Source of the DNA: Deltaproteobacteria bacterium
GTDB taxonomy: Bacteria > Desulfobacterota > Desulfobaccia > Desulfobaccales > 0-14-0-80-60-11
Assembly (NCBI GenBank): GCA_003599195.1
Contig: QZIZ01000166.1
Location: forward strand, 1 to 42,032
Length of the DNA: 42,032 nucleotides
Reading direction: 5' to 3'
Shown: positions 9,665 through 17,293 of the stretch, piece by piece
Layout of the letters: every line of letters begins with the position of its first letter
Position numbering within the stretch: position 1 is the first letter of the stretch
Translations under genes and position numbers: made by a program
The notes under the pieces: generated by a model
The model's input: only the letters and a program-made list of their open reading frames with translations
What the model was told of the DNA's origin: nothing
The model's database searches: none

Positions 9665-9943
9665 TCAGCAGGAGGCCAGCAGCCAGGCGCTTAATATAAA
9701 AATTAGTAATATTAACAGGATAACGCCAACAATTATCAAAAAGAATTTAAAGTTATCCTTAATAAACCCTCTCAGCTTTTCCCCGAGGGGATTGGGGTTG
9801 AGCAATCCCCGCCAGTTGCAGGTTTCCATCGGGCAGCGGAACGCCCGTAAGCCGAAGATTTTAAGAAACTTTTCCCTTAGCCCCCGGGTCCGGCTTCTGC
9901 GCAGCATATGTGATCCGCATTCGGGGCAGGTTAAGGTTGCCAA
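9665..9943 (-). CDS. Zinc-ribbon protein with C-terminal membrane anchor
   Basis: This 92-residue protein of unknown role has an N-terminal zinc ribbon: CPECGSH at 6-12 and a second knuckle, CPMETCNWRG, near 37-46. A basic helix lies between the two. A long hydrophobic segment near the C-terminus (about 68-90, FFLIIVGVILLILLIF) suggests a tail anchor with the ribbon in the cytoplasm. The start is TTG at 9943 with AAAGG 8 nt upstream. It stands alone, on the same strand as the SH3 operon upstream and the nucleotidase downstream. Confidence 0.75.
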   Translation of the reverse strand: MATLTCPECGSHMLRRSRTRGLREKFLKIFGLRAFRCPMETCNWRGLLNPNPLGEKLRGFIKDNFKFFLIIVGVILLILLIFILSAWLLASC

Positions 9944-10028
9944 GGAAGTTGACCTTTCGATCGGTGAGGGGATGTATTTAATACCATAGCATATTTTAAC
10001 TTATGGTTAAGCGGTATTCTTGCTTCAC

Positions 10029-10838
10029 TTACATAAATTCCGGCTCCACTAAAGGTTCTTCCCTCTGTTTATATGGTCTCATTTCCTTCTTGCCGGGGTA
10101 CTGCCCCCGGGGCAAGATCATGGGGGATTCCGAAAGATCGCGGCCTAAAACCCAGCCCCTGGCGTTGCTGGAAGGTTGGCGCACTTTAAACCAGGAGCCC
10201 GCTTCCCCGATTTTTTCCACCTGCTCATTAAACTTAAAGGTGCGGATGACCTCGCTGCGTTCCGAGGGCTTGGACCGCAGCTTTGATTTGGCCACGGCCA
10301 CGTAATAGTAAGGCTTCCGGGCTTGCTGCTTTTGAGTCTCTTCAAAGCTATCCGCCAGTGCTGCGGCCGGCGCCCAACCCAGACTACGGCTTTTAATCAC
10401 CAGCACCCGCCACCAACCCCGCTCTCCCTCTTCCATTTTTTGAACCTGATCGCCGCGAAAAAGCATCTGCAGGGGCAGGCATTCGCTGCCGGGGCACTCA
10501 CGCAGGGGTAAATTATCTTCATTGACATAGAAAAAAGCAGTGGAAACCGGTTCGGGGCTGAGCAGTTCTTTGCGGACCCAGCCCTTCTGCCCGCTCCGTA
10601 AAAGTTTAACCTGCCACCAATCCGATTCTTCAAGATGCACCAGCTCCACTTTATCACCTTTGAAAAGGGGGCCCAGGATATTGCCTTCATAACCCGGCCT
10701 GTCGTGCAGATAGGTAACTTCCGGAGTAATATAGTAAAAAGCTTCCGGGGGTTTGACCGGAGTTGCGGCACAGGCCCAGGCCAATCCCGGAAGCACGATT
10801 GACATGATTAATCTGGTCAAAGACTTGTTTGAAAGCAT
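10029..10838 (-). CDS. Exported protein with three bacterial SH3 domains
   Basis: This 269-residue envelope protein has an N-terminal signal sequence ending in LAWAC (Cys23), a poor but possible lipobox. Three SH3b repeats follow at about 34-93, 99-160 and 177-236. Each has the YY/YV - L-R-P - G-V-KGD - W-V pattern (for example LRSKPSERSEV and GWVLGRDLS). Bacterial SH3 domains commonly bind peptidoglycan or peptides; no catalytic domain is attached. The ATG directly follows the stop codon of the upstream gene, so the two are translationally coupled and probably act together in the cell envelope. The third repeat resembles the SH3 domain of the lipoprotein at 16584-17108. Confidence 0.85.
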   Translation of the reverse strand: MLSNKSLTRLIMSIVLPGLAWACAATPVKPPEAFYYITPEVTYLHDRPGYEGNILGPLFKGDKVELVHLEESDWWQVKLLRSGQKGWVRKELLSPEPVSTAFFYVNEDNLPLRECPGSECLPLQMLFRGDQVQKMEEGERGWWRVLVIKSRSLGWAPAAALADSFEETQKQQARKPYYYVAVAKSKLRSKPSERSEVIRTFKFNEQVEKIGEAGSWFKVRQPSSNARGWVLGRDLSESPMILPRGQYPGKKEMRPYKQREEPLVEPEFM

Positions 10839-11429
10839 CTACTCTGCTTTATCCAGTGACACAATCCGCCAATGATCCGACTCTTTGACGAATTTTATCA
10901 GATAGCTCTTAGAAATGGTTTGGAACTTCGCGGTACTGATATTCTGGGCCTCCACATGCCAGGTTACCTGGGCCGCGGCGGTGTCGGGAGCCAAAAGCCG
11001 AATCCCTTGGATATCGAAATCCATCTTTGGGTAGTTATAGACCTTCCAGGTTTTTGATATGCTTTGGGCTCTCCGGGTCAACTGGGGGAAATTCGGCGAA
11101 TAATAGCTCAATAGTTGGGACAGATCCTTTTTCTGATTGGCTTCCCTGATTCCTTGAAGAACCTGCTCCAGCTGCTGCTGCAAAGCAGGCGAGGATGCCG
11201 CCGGGGCCATGGCTGGAACCGGCGGGGCAGCCGGGGGGCCGGGAGATAGCGGGATCGGCAGCGGCGAGGTCTCGGCGTGCTTTTCCAAAGTGGCGGGAGG
11301 GCGGTCTCCCCGGAGAAGAAACCAAATGAATAAAGCGCCGGCCCCGATGACGAGTACCAGGACCAGGGCTTGGCTCCAGCCAGGCTTCACTCGGCCCTGT
11401 AAAAGAGAGGATCCCTGATTATCGGTCAT
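10839..11429 (-). CDS. Single-pass membrane protein with NTF2-like/DUF4440-type domain
   Basis: This 196-residue protein has a short cytoplasmic N-terminus, one membrane helix (about 19-39, ALVLVLVIGAGALFIWFLL), a Pro/Ala-rich linker (about 45-82) and a C-terminal alpha+beta domain. A helix (QQLEQVLQGIREANQKKDLS), LLSYYSPNF and later strands with AAAQVTWHVEAQ and HWRIVSLDKAE match the plan of NTF2-like proteins of the DUF4440/SnoaL type, which are small pocket domains without a common enzymatic function. It is the first gene of a two-gene operon with the SH3 protein and sits behind a good promoter. The family assignment is by fold pattern only. Confidence 0.75.
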   Translation of the reverse strand: MTDNQGSSLLQGRVKPGWSQALVLVLVIGAGALFIWFLLRGDRPPATLEKHAETSPLPIPLSPGPPAAPPVPAMAPAASSPALQQQLEQVLQGIREANQKKDLSQLLSYYSPNFPQLTRRAQSISKTWKVYNYPKMDFDIQGIRLLAPDTAAAQVTWHVEAQNISTAKFQTISKSYLIKFVKESDHWRIVSLDKAE

Positions 11430-11456
11430 TGCCCCAGGCTCGCGGTCGTTTTTATT

Positions 11457-11485
11457 ATAATATCAAAACCTCCATCCCCTGTCAG
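11457..11485 (-). promoter_or_regulatory. Putative sigma-70 promoter of the NTF2-like/SH3 operon
   Basis: On the minus strand, CTGACA (plus positions 11480-11485) and TATTAT (11457-11462) are separated by exactly 17 bp. The predicted transcript start is near 11450, about 20 nt before the ATG at 11429. Confidence 0.55.
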
Positions 11486-11658
11486 GGAATTTGCCGGATG
11501 GTGCGGGGCCCCGATCTATGTTAACATGGGGTTGGGCAATAAAGTCTTAGTATCAGAAGATATCCCGGCCTGTCGGCGCTCCCATTCCTGCGGCTGTCTC
11601 TCGTCATATTTTAAGTGGATGGATTATAACCCCAAGATTATTTTAATTGGTTATCTCG

Positions 11659-13725
11659 ATGCCGATGCGGAATAATTCCGGAAAATTTCCCTTCTATCTT
11701 ATTCTGATATTCTTCTTTTTATCCCTAGGGATTTTAACTACCGGATATCTCTACTATAAAAACCAAGAGGTCTATATTAAACGGGAGAAGCAGCAGGAAC
11801 TTGCAGCCATTATTGCCCTCAAAATCGATCAGATTATCTCCTGGCGCCAGGAACGTCTGGATTATGCCGGCACGATTATGGATGATCCCGTTTTTGCCAG
11901 GCGGGTCAGCGAGTTTATGACGGGGAGACCCCGGCCTGCTCTCAGGGAACAGATTCTCGAAAGGTTAACGGCTCTGGCCTCCTACCAATTTAACAGTCTG
12001 GCGTTAATCGACCCTAAGGGAGTGGTCAGACTGGCCGCGCCGGATAAGCGGCAGGAACTGAACCCCTACCTGAAATCCCTGGCCGGCGAAGCAACCCGGG
12101 CCCAAAAAATTGTTTTTTCCGACCTCTATCGGGATGAGGACTCCAAGGTTATGCTCAGCGTTCTCACCCCCATCCTGGTCATTCGAGGAGATGAAAAGAT
12201 CACCGTCGGCGTGATTCTCATGAAGATCGAACCTTACCAGTTTCTGTATCCGCTGATCAAGTCGTGGCCTACCCCCAGCCGGACGGGAGAGACCGAATTA
12301 ATCCGCCGGGAGGCCGACGAAGTAGTTTTTCTCAATGAATTGCGGCATCAGGAGAATATTCCCCTCAACTTGCGGTTTCCCTTGGATACCCCCCAGTTGT
12401 TGGCCGCGCGCGTCGCCCGGGGAAAGAAAGGCGTGGTCGAAGGCCCCGACTATCGAGGCGTCCCGGTTCTGGGCGTGGCGGGCCGCATTCCCGATTCCCC
12501 CTGGCTTCTCATAGCCAAAGTCGATGCTGAGGAGATTTATGCACCCCTGCGGCACCGAAGTCAGGAAGTGGCCTTGTTTTTATTTATCTTGATCGGCACT
12601 TCCGGCATAAGCGTGGCATATTTCTGGAGGAATCAGCAAAGCCGGTTTTACCGCCGGCAATATGAGATGGAGCGGGAGCGCCGCGCCCTGGCCCAACGTT
12701 ATGAATATCTGACCAGGTTTGCCAACGATATAATTCTGGTGACGGACGAAAATCTCAGGATCGTGGAAGCCAATGACCAGGCCGTGGCCGCCTATGGCTA
12801 TGCGCGGGAAGCCCTCTTGCAGTTGCATTTGATAGATTTATACCCGCCGGGTTCGGAACAGGTCCTGGAAACCCTGATACGCCATGGAGAAGGAGAACGG
12901 GGCCTGATTTTCGAGGCACCCCAACAAAGAGAGGATGGCACAACTTTCCCCGCGGAAATCAGCCTGCGGCTTTTGGAGATTGAAGGCGAAAAATTATTTC
13001 AGGAGATCATCCGGGATATCACCAAGCGCAAGCAGACCGAAGAAGTGCTGAAAAAATCGGAGAAGAATCTGCACCATCTGGCGTCGCAACTCCTTACGGC
13101 CCAAGAAGACGAGCGGAAACGCATCTCCCGGGAGCTGCATGACGAATTGGGGCATTCCTTGCTGGCCTTGAATCTCCAGATACAATCAGTGTCGGAGCAG
13201 CTCTTGCCCCGGCAGGAGTTTCTGAAAACAGAGATGGAGAAGATCCTCAAGTCCATGGGCGCTACCATCGAGGGAGTCCGCCGCCTTTACCTCGATCTCA
13301 CTCCCGGGGACCTGGAGGACCTGGGTCTGACCACGGCGTTGCGCTCACTGGTGGAGGATTTCGCGGACCTGCAAAAACACATAAAATGGAGCATTAGATT
13401 GGCCAACGTGGACGGCCTTTTCCCCTTGCCGGTCCAAACCGCCATTTACCGGGTGGTGCAGGAAGCTTTGACAAATATCGGCAAACACGCCAGCCCCCGG
13501 CAAGTGCGGCTGGAAATCGCCCGGGAAAAACAAGCCGTTTCCTTTGCCATCGAAGATGACGGGCAAGGGTTTGAGCCGCACCGGATGGCGGACGAGAAAA
13601 AAACCCTGGGCTTATTGGCCATGAAAGAACGGGTAAAGATATTGGGAGGTTCTTTCGACCTTTGGAGCGAGAAAAACAAGGGCACCAGAATCTCCTTTAC
13701 CATTCCAATTTCCGGAGGCCGTTGA
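11659..13725 (+). CDS. Membrane-bound NarL-type sensor histidine kinase
   Basis: This kinase of about 688 residues has two membrane helices (about 10-33 and 304-324) flanking a periplasmic sensor domain of about 270 residues. The sensor starts with a helix (LAAIIALKIDQIISWRQERL) typical of Cache-like sensors. A PAS domain follows (about 347-454). The HisKA_3 motif RKRISRELHDELGHS has its phospho-acceptor at His494, and the C-terminal ATPase domain has NIGKHAS, DDGQGF and GLLAMKERV. The start is uncertain: ATG at 11659 or 11665, or TTG at 11647, none with a good ribosome site. The gene ends two bases before a NarL-type regulator, its obvious partner. The ligand is unknown. Confidence 0.9.
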   Translation: MPMRNNSGKFPFYLILIFFFLSLGILTTGYLYYKNQEVYIKREKQQELAAIIALKIDQIISWRQERLDYAGTIMDDPVFARRVSEFMTGRPRPALREQILERLTALASYQFNSLALIDPKGVVRLAAPDKRQELNPYLKSLAGEATRAQKIVFSDLYRDEDSKVMLSVLTPILVIRGDEKITVGVILMKIEPYQFLYPLIKSWPTPSRTGETELIRREADEVVFLNELRHQENIPLNLRFPLDTPQLLAARVARGKKGVVEGPDYRGVPVLGVAGRIPDSPWLLIAKVDAEEIYAPLRHRSQEVALFLFILIGTSGISVAYFWRNQQSRFYRRQYEMERERRALAQRYEYLTRFANDIILVTDENLRIVEANDQAVAAYGYAREALLQLHLIDLYPPGSEQVLETLIRHGEGERGLIFEAPQQREDGTTFPAEISLRLLEIEGEKLFQEIIRDITKRKQTEEVLKKSEKNLHHLASQLLTAQEDERKRISRELHDELGHSLLALNLQIQSVSEQLLPRQEFLKTEMEKILKSMGATIEGVRRLYLDLTPGDLEDLGLTTALRSLVEDFADLQKHIKWSIRLANVDGLFPLPVQTAIYRVVQEALTNIGKHASPRQVRLEIAREKQAVSFAIEDDGQGFEPHRMADEKKTLGLLAMKERVKILGGSFDLWSEKNKGTRISFTIPISGGR

Positions 13726-13727
13726 AA

Positions 13728-14366
13728 ATGGGCGCCTACAATATCGTTCTGGCCGATGATCATGCCATGTTTCGGGAAGGGGTCAGGAAAATCCTCGAAC
13801 GCAGCGGTGACTTGGTAATCAGCGAGGAGGTAAATGATGGTCTGGAACTGCTGGAGTCCCTGAAAAAGTCCTGCCCCGATCTGGTCGTCCTGGACATTTC
13901 CATGCCGAACCTGCGCGGTCTGGAAGCCATTAGAGAGATTCGCAAGAGTTATCCCGCAGTCAAAGTCCTGGTTCTGACCATGCACCGGAAGAAAGAATTT
14001 ATCCGGCAAGCCCTGGCGGACGGCGCCCATGGGTTTCTGCTCAAGGAAGATGCGGGGGGCGAACTGATCCGCGCCGTGGAAACCATCAGAAATGGCGGCA
14101 AGTTTATTTCCCCTTTGCTCGCCGGCGCCATGACCAGCCTGGTCCTGGAGGAAGAGGAAACCACCCCTCTGACCCTTCGGGAGAGAGAAGTCTTAAAACT
14201 TTTGGCGGAAGGCAAAAAAAACGAAGAAATCGCCCAGGCCCTGTATATCAGCCCCAATACGGTACGGCGCCACCGTTATAATATCATGGAGAAACTGAAC
14301 CTCAAGAACATGGCCGATTTAGTCAAGTACGCCATTTCTCAAAACTACATCACGGACCCCTCTTAG
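13728..14366 (+). CDS. NarL/FixJ-family response regulator
   Basis: This 212-residue transcription factor has a receiver with acidic pair DD at 10-11, phospho-acceptor Asp56 in LDISMPNLRG, and the Lys of GFLLKEDA. The LuxR-type helix-turn-helix (about 148-205) contains LTLREREVLKLLAEGKKNEEIA and TVRRHRYNIMEKL. ATG at 13728 is chosen because GGAGG lies 9 nt upstream and the receiver fold starts there; an open frame extends further upstream inside the kinase gene but has no such site. It is the cognate regulator of the preceding kinase. The same protein type is found at 15086-15730, which may also take phosphate from this kinase. Confidence 0.92.
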   Translation: MGAYNIVLADDHAMFREGVRKILERSGDLVISEEVNDGLELLESLKKSCPDLVVLDISMPNLRGLEAIREIRKSYPAVKVLVLTMHRKKEFIRQALADGAHGFLLKEDAGGELIRAVETIRNGGKFISPLLAGAMTSLVLEEEETTPLTLREREVLKLLAEGKKNEEIAQALYISPNTVRRHRYNIMEKLNLKNMADLVKYAISQNYITDPS

Positions 14367-14383
14367 TTTCCCGGATCTTATTC

Positions 14384-14404
14384 ATATGGTCAACTTGACC
14401 ATAT
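14384..14404. promoter_or_regulatory. Perfect 21-bp palindrome after the regulator gene
   Basis: The arms ATATGGTCAA and TTGACCATAT flank a single C. The site starts 18 bp after the regulator stop codon. A symmetric AT-flanked dyad with a GTCAA/TTGAC core looks like a binding site for a dimeric regulator. It is followed by five A's rather than a T-tract, so it is a poor plus-strand terminator. Confidence 0.45.
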
Positions 14405-14776
14405 AAAAATGACCTTTCCATTTATAGACTTCATCCCTGCCTGGTTTCCATAATATATGTCAGCCGGTGTACGCTTTAACACCGGATAGAGATAACCAGC
14501 GGTCTCCCTGGAAGGCTGGGGAGGGAGGGCGGGTCCTGGTCCCGGGTCCCCTTCCCTCCCCCTTGCCCTTCCACCTAGAGGGAGGGGGGCACAGAGAAGC
14601 CTTGAGAGCTCCTGACGGTATAGCTGGCATTCTTCTTTGGAGTTAAGGGTAGACGGGGTGCAGGGGATCAATTCCAGGCGGCTGGAGGTCCGGGTCTTCC
14701 CGGGCCCCTGCCACTTGGGATTCTGGAGTCCTAGGCGTCTGAAACATCTAATGGTTGCAAGACCAGGAGGAGTCGC
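14405..14776. other. Long leader or spacer upstream of the glycine-zipper lipoprotein
   Basis: No gene is supported in these 372 nt. The stretch is GC-rich and holds a hairpin with arms CCCTCCCCC (14554-14562) and GGGAGGGGG (14580-14588). This is the same C/G-rich unit found in the nested inverted repeat at 23667-23782. AGGAGG just before 14777 is the ribosome site of the next gene. A minus-strand open frame crosses the region but is low-complexity and lacks a ribosome site. Confidence 0.4.
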
Positions 14777-15010
14777 ATGAAAAAAATGGTAGTCCTGTTC
14801 ACTGTCGCTATTCTGAGCGCCGGAGGATGTTCCGGAATGTCTGCTACTGAACAAAGGGTGTTGAGCGGCGGGGCTATGGGGGCGGCCGGCGGCGCGGTCA
14901 TCGGCGCCGTGGCCGGCTCCGCCGCTCTGGGGGCGGCGGCCGGCGGCGGTGCGGGTCTCCTGGGAGGTTACGTCTACGATCAGTATCAGAAATCCCAGGG
15001 GAAACCTTAA
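14777..15010 (+). CDS. Small glycine-zipper lipoprotein
   Basis: This 77-residue exported protein has a signal peptide followed by a Cys at residue 18 in a loose lipobox (SAGGC). A glycine-zipper helix pair (about 30-66) follows, with G-x3-G spacing in GGAMGAAGGAVIGAVAGSA and GGGAGLLGG. Glycine-zipper segments of this kind insert into or pack against the outer membrane, as in SlyB-like proteins. AGGAGG lies 7 nt before the ATG. It sits between two paralogous NarL-type regulators, which suggests envelope-stress or regulator-controlled expression. Confidence 0.82.
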   Translation: MKKMVVLFTVAILSAGGCSGMSATEQRVLSGGAMGAAGGAVIGAVAGSAALGAAAGGGAGLLGGYVYDQYQKSQGKP

Positions 15011-15085
15011 GCCCCTGAAGAAAAAGCCAAAAACCGGCCGGGGATTTGCTGATCGCAGTCTGATTGCTGAGGGTCTGAGGTGGCA

Positions 15086-15730
15086 ATGAACTGCTACGAG
15101 ATCGTCTTGGCCGATGACCATCCGATTTTCCGGGAAGGAATTAAGCGGGTGGTGGAACGGGTCCCTGATCTGAAAGTTGTGGGAGAAGCAGGCGACGGCC
15201 TGGAATTGATGCAACTTTTGCAGAGAATTTCCGCCCAGTTGCTGATCCTGGACCTTTCCATGCCCAACCGGGGAGGGTTGGATATTATTAATGAAATAAG
15301 GGAGATCAATCCACAACTGAAAATTCTGATTTTAACCATGCACAAATCCCGAGGATACCTATACCGGGCTTTCTCCATGAAAGTCCAGGGATATATGATC
15401 AAGGAAGAAGCGTATGCTAACCTTATCGCGGCAATAACAACGATCCGTCAGGGCGGCACCCATATTTCAGCTTTTATGGGTGAACAATTTGCGGACCTCG
15501 TGGCCAAACACTGCCGCAGAGAACTTCATTTCGAGATAGACCGCTTAAGTGACCGCGAGACCCAGGTGTTAGCTCTTTTAGCCGAGGGAAAAACTGATAA
15601 AGAAATCGCTGATCTTTTATTTATCGGCGTCAGAACTGTGAATTCCCACCGCCGCAATATCAAGAATAAATTGAATATAAATAAGGGGACCGAATTAGTA
15701 AGTTATGCCGTTCGCAACGGCTATATCTAA
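15086..15730 (+). CDS. NarL/FixJ-family response regulator, paralogue
   Basis: This 214-residue transcription factor is clearly paralogous to the regulator at 13728-14366. The receiver has DD at 10-11, phospho-acceptor Asp56 in LDLSMPNRGG, and the Lys of GYMIKEEA. The LuxR helix-turn-helix (about 150-205) contains LSDRETQVLALLAEGKTDKEIA and TVNSHRRNIKNKL. ATG at 15086 is preceded by GAGG at 5-6 nt; a GTG two codons earlier lies within that site. No kinase is adjacent, so it either shares the kinase at 11659 or has a distant partner. Confidence 0.92.
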   Translation: MNCYEIVLADDHPIFREGIKRVVERVPDLKVVGEAGDGLELMQLLQRISAQLLILDLSMPNRGGLDIINEIREINPQLKILILTMHKSRGYLYRAFSMKVQGYMIKEEAYANLIAAITTIRQGGTHISAFMGEQFADLVAKHCRRELHFEIDRLSDRETQVLALLAEGKTDKEIADLLFIGVRTVNSHRRNIKNKLNINKGTELVSYAVRNGYI

Positions 15731-15869
15731 TCAAGACAGTTCAGAGAGTAACTCGCTGTTAACCTGGCAACATCGTGTAAAGTAAACCTTTCACCTTTCG
15801 CACTGCAAACCAGGCAAGAACCCAGGCCATACACACACCCGGCCTAAATTTCCACAAGGAGATAATTCC

Positions 15870-16115
15870 ATGGAGCCTCTATTGGGAAGACCTGCCTTTT
15901 ACCGGAATCGGGCAGAGAAAGTTTCCGCCATCGAAGAAGAAATTACAGCAGGAACTTATGAAATCGATAGCAAACAGTTAGCCAATAAAATGATCGTGCA
16001 CTGGTTAAATTATTCCAGACAATTGCATCGTGTGCGCTTAAGCCTCATGCAACCCGAATCCGCCCGCCCCCTGGGCTTAGAGGAGAAAAGCCATGACTGC
16101 CGATCCACGGGATAG
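15870..16115 (+). CDS. flgM: FlgM-like anti-sigma-28 protein (short form)
   Basis: This 81-residue protein carries the C-terminal anti-sigma-28 core of FlgM at about 14-47. It has RAEKVSAIEEEI, the diagnostic AGTYEIDSKQLANKM, and a following helix. FlgM binds the flagellar sigma factor FliA until hook completion, when it is exported. Most FlgM proteins have 40-50 residues before this core; here there are 13, so the disordered N-terminus, which contains the export region in enterics, is nearly absent. AAGGAG lies 9 nt before the ATG. It lies about 19 kb from the flgJ-flgN junction where flgM often resides. The family call rests on the motif and is fairly secure; the export status is inference. 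Confidence 0.72.
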   Translation: MEPLLGRPAFYRNRAEKVSAIEEEITAGTYEIDSKQLANKMIVHWLNYSRQLHRVRLSLMQPESARPLGLEEKSHDCRSTG

Positions 16116-16287
16116 AAGACGCCAATTTACGATCATCAATCCGGCCGTCGTGGTGGTGCGGAGGGGTGAGACTAAAGAGCAGGCCTGGCGGCGCCACGTC
16201 AAGAAACATCCTGAAGACACCTCTGCCCACGTCAGAATTTTCCACTTTATCTTCCCCTTAACCATTAAGAATTTACTCATTACCTAG
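16093..16287 (+). CDS. Small protein overlapping flgM
   Basis: This is a 64-residue protein of unknown function. A strong ribosome site (GAGGAG, about 9 nt) sits inside the end of the FlgM-like gene and the two genes overlap by 23 nt, so they are probably co-translated. The visible features are a basic start (DPRDRRRQ), a hydrophobic strand (FTIINPAVVVV), an RRGETKEQAWRRH motif that reads like an amphipathic helix, and a short hydrophobic end (FHFIFPL). There is no signal peptide or metal motif. Its position suggests a link to the anti-sigma protein. Confidence 0.6.
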   Translation: MTADPRDRRRQFTIINPAVVVVRRGETKEQAWRRHVKKHPEDTSAHVRIFHFIFPLTIKNLLIT

Positions 16288-16583
16288 AAGCTCCAGAGTT
16301 CGAAATTAGAGGAGACTTACGAGACCTTCATTTACCCGACATTTCATCTGATCAAAATGTGCATATGAAAATGGTTATTACGCGCATAGACTTCAGCCGC
16401 TTTTTGCAGCTAATCTTGGGGCCATGGCTTTCTATCCGTTGCGCAGATTCCTCCACCCGTGAAAGCCCCCGGGAGACCGGGGGCTTTTTTGAAAGGCAGG
16501 ATAAACCCGTCTCATCTTTGCAGGAAAGGCCATGGCGATTATGATTCGTATCCCTCCGTTTCCTATCCTTCAGGATATTCCGG
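16288..16583. other. Spacer with terminator between flgM unit and SH3 lipoprotein
   Basis: No convincing gene lies in these 296 nt. A short open frame at 16359-16544 runs through the terminator hairpin and has no ribosome site, so it is rejected. The 170 nt between the small protein and the terminator could be a 3' untranslated region or a small RNA, but I see no conserved structure to support either. Confidence 0.4.
16462..16490 (+). terminator. Rho-independent terminator
   Basis: An 11-bp perfect stem, AAAGCCCCCGG paired with CCGGGGGCTTT around a GAGA tetraloop, ends in a run of six T's. It would end transcripts from the flgM/small-protein unit. Confidence 0.92.
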
Positions 16584-17108
16584 TTGGGGCTGATCGTGTT
16601 TAGCGCGCTCATCCGGGCCGGCGCCGATCATCTTATCAGTTTGGGCCGCCCTGGCGTCTGGCTCTGGGCTTTAGGGCTGGCCGCCTGCCTCCTGGGCTGC
16701 CAGCCTCAGGTGAATAAAGCGCCGCCATTGCCGCCGCCAGCCGCTGGGAAAGCGTCTCCACCCCGGCCGGTGCGCCCCACTTTTTATGTGGCCGTTAACC
16801 GCCTTAGTTTGCGGGTCTGCCCAGGCGTCGAATGCTCCAAGACCTCCACCCTGGAATTGAATGCGGAAGTGGAAAAGTTGGGGGAGAGCCAAAATTGGGC
16901 CCAAGTCAGGGTAAAAAAGAGTGGCACTATAGGTTATGTATTCTCGCGCTATCTCTCCCCGCACCCCGTGGAAGTTGCAAAACAAACGCCGAAAAAAGTC
17001 AGGAAGGCAAAACCTCCCCAGGCCATCCACCCCCCTGAAACGGCTAAGAAAGATGGGAAATCCGGGTCCCTGCCGGAGCAGCCTCCGCCCCGAATCCCCA
17101 TCATGTAG
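16584..17108 (+). CDS. SH3-domain lipoprotein
   Basis: This is a probable lipoprotein of about 174 residues. A long N-region leads to a hydrophobic segment with two candidate lipobox cysteines, LAAC (Cys35) and LLGC (Cys39). A Pro-rich linker (about 46-67) is followed by one bacterial SH3 domain (about 70-132; TFYVAVNRLSLR, LGESQNWAQVRVKKSG, GYVFSRYLS). The tail is basic and proline-rich. The SH3 domain aligns by eye with the third repeat of the protein at 10029-10838, so they are paralogous modules. The start is uncertain: TTG at 16584 has AGGAT 8 nt upstream, and a GTG four codons later is possible. Confidence 0.75.
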   Translation: MGLIVFSALIRAGADHLISLGRPGVWLWALGLAACLLGCQPQVNKAPPLPPPAAGKASPPRPVRPTFYVAVNRLSLRVCPGVECSKTSTLELNAEVEKLGESQNWAQVRVKKSGTIGYVFSRYLSPHPVEVAKQTPKKVRKAKPPQAIHPPETAKKDGKSGSLPEQPPPRIPIM

Positions 17109-17113
17109 TTATA

Positions 17114-17146
17114 GATGATCATTATAGCCATTTGGAAATGATCATC
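17114..17146. repeat. 10-bp inverted repeat after the SH3 lipoprotein gene
   Basis: The arms GATGATCATT (17114-17123) and AATGATCATC (17137-17146) are perfect, with a 13-nt loop. The arms are AT-rich and lack a T-tract, so it may be an operator or weak terminator 5 nt after the stop codon. Confidence 0.45.
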
Positions 17147-17190
17147 CGGTTTATTGTCTCCCCCCTGCTAAATGGTCAACAATGCTTTCA

Positions 17191-17258
17191 CCCCGCAACC
17201 GTGGGGAGAGGCAGCTATGCCGGACCAAGAACTTGGGTTGGCGGCGGCCTGGTGCCGC
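17191..17258 (+). promoter_or_regulatory. Structured leader upstream of the secreted coiled-coil protein
   Basis: Three short hairpins follow one another: CCCCGC/GTGGGG around AACC (17191-17206), GGCA/TGCC around GCTA (17210-17221) and GCGGC/GCCGC (17241-17258). They end about 35 nt before the start codon. I compared them with c-di-GMP, cobalamin and TPP riboswitch cores and found no match, so this is only a candidate structured leader. Confidence 0.3.
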
Positions 17259-17293
17259 TGGAACTATAAAAACAGAGAGGGAGGATGGATCTT

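Noticed and set aside
14390-15316. A 308-codon minus-strand frame over the glycine-zipper gene
   Set aside because: It crosses a palindrome, a C/G hairpin and two real genes on the other strand, and matches nothing.
16359-16544. A 61-codon plus-strand frame
   Set aside because: It runs through a textbook terminator hairpin and has no ribosome site.
17147-17293. A c-di-GMP, cobalamin or TPP riboswitch
   Set aside because: The conserved cores of these classes are not present; only short hairpins are seen.
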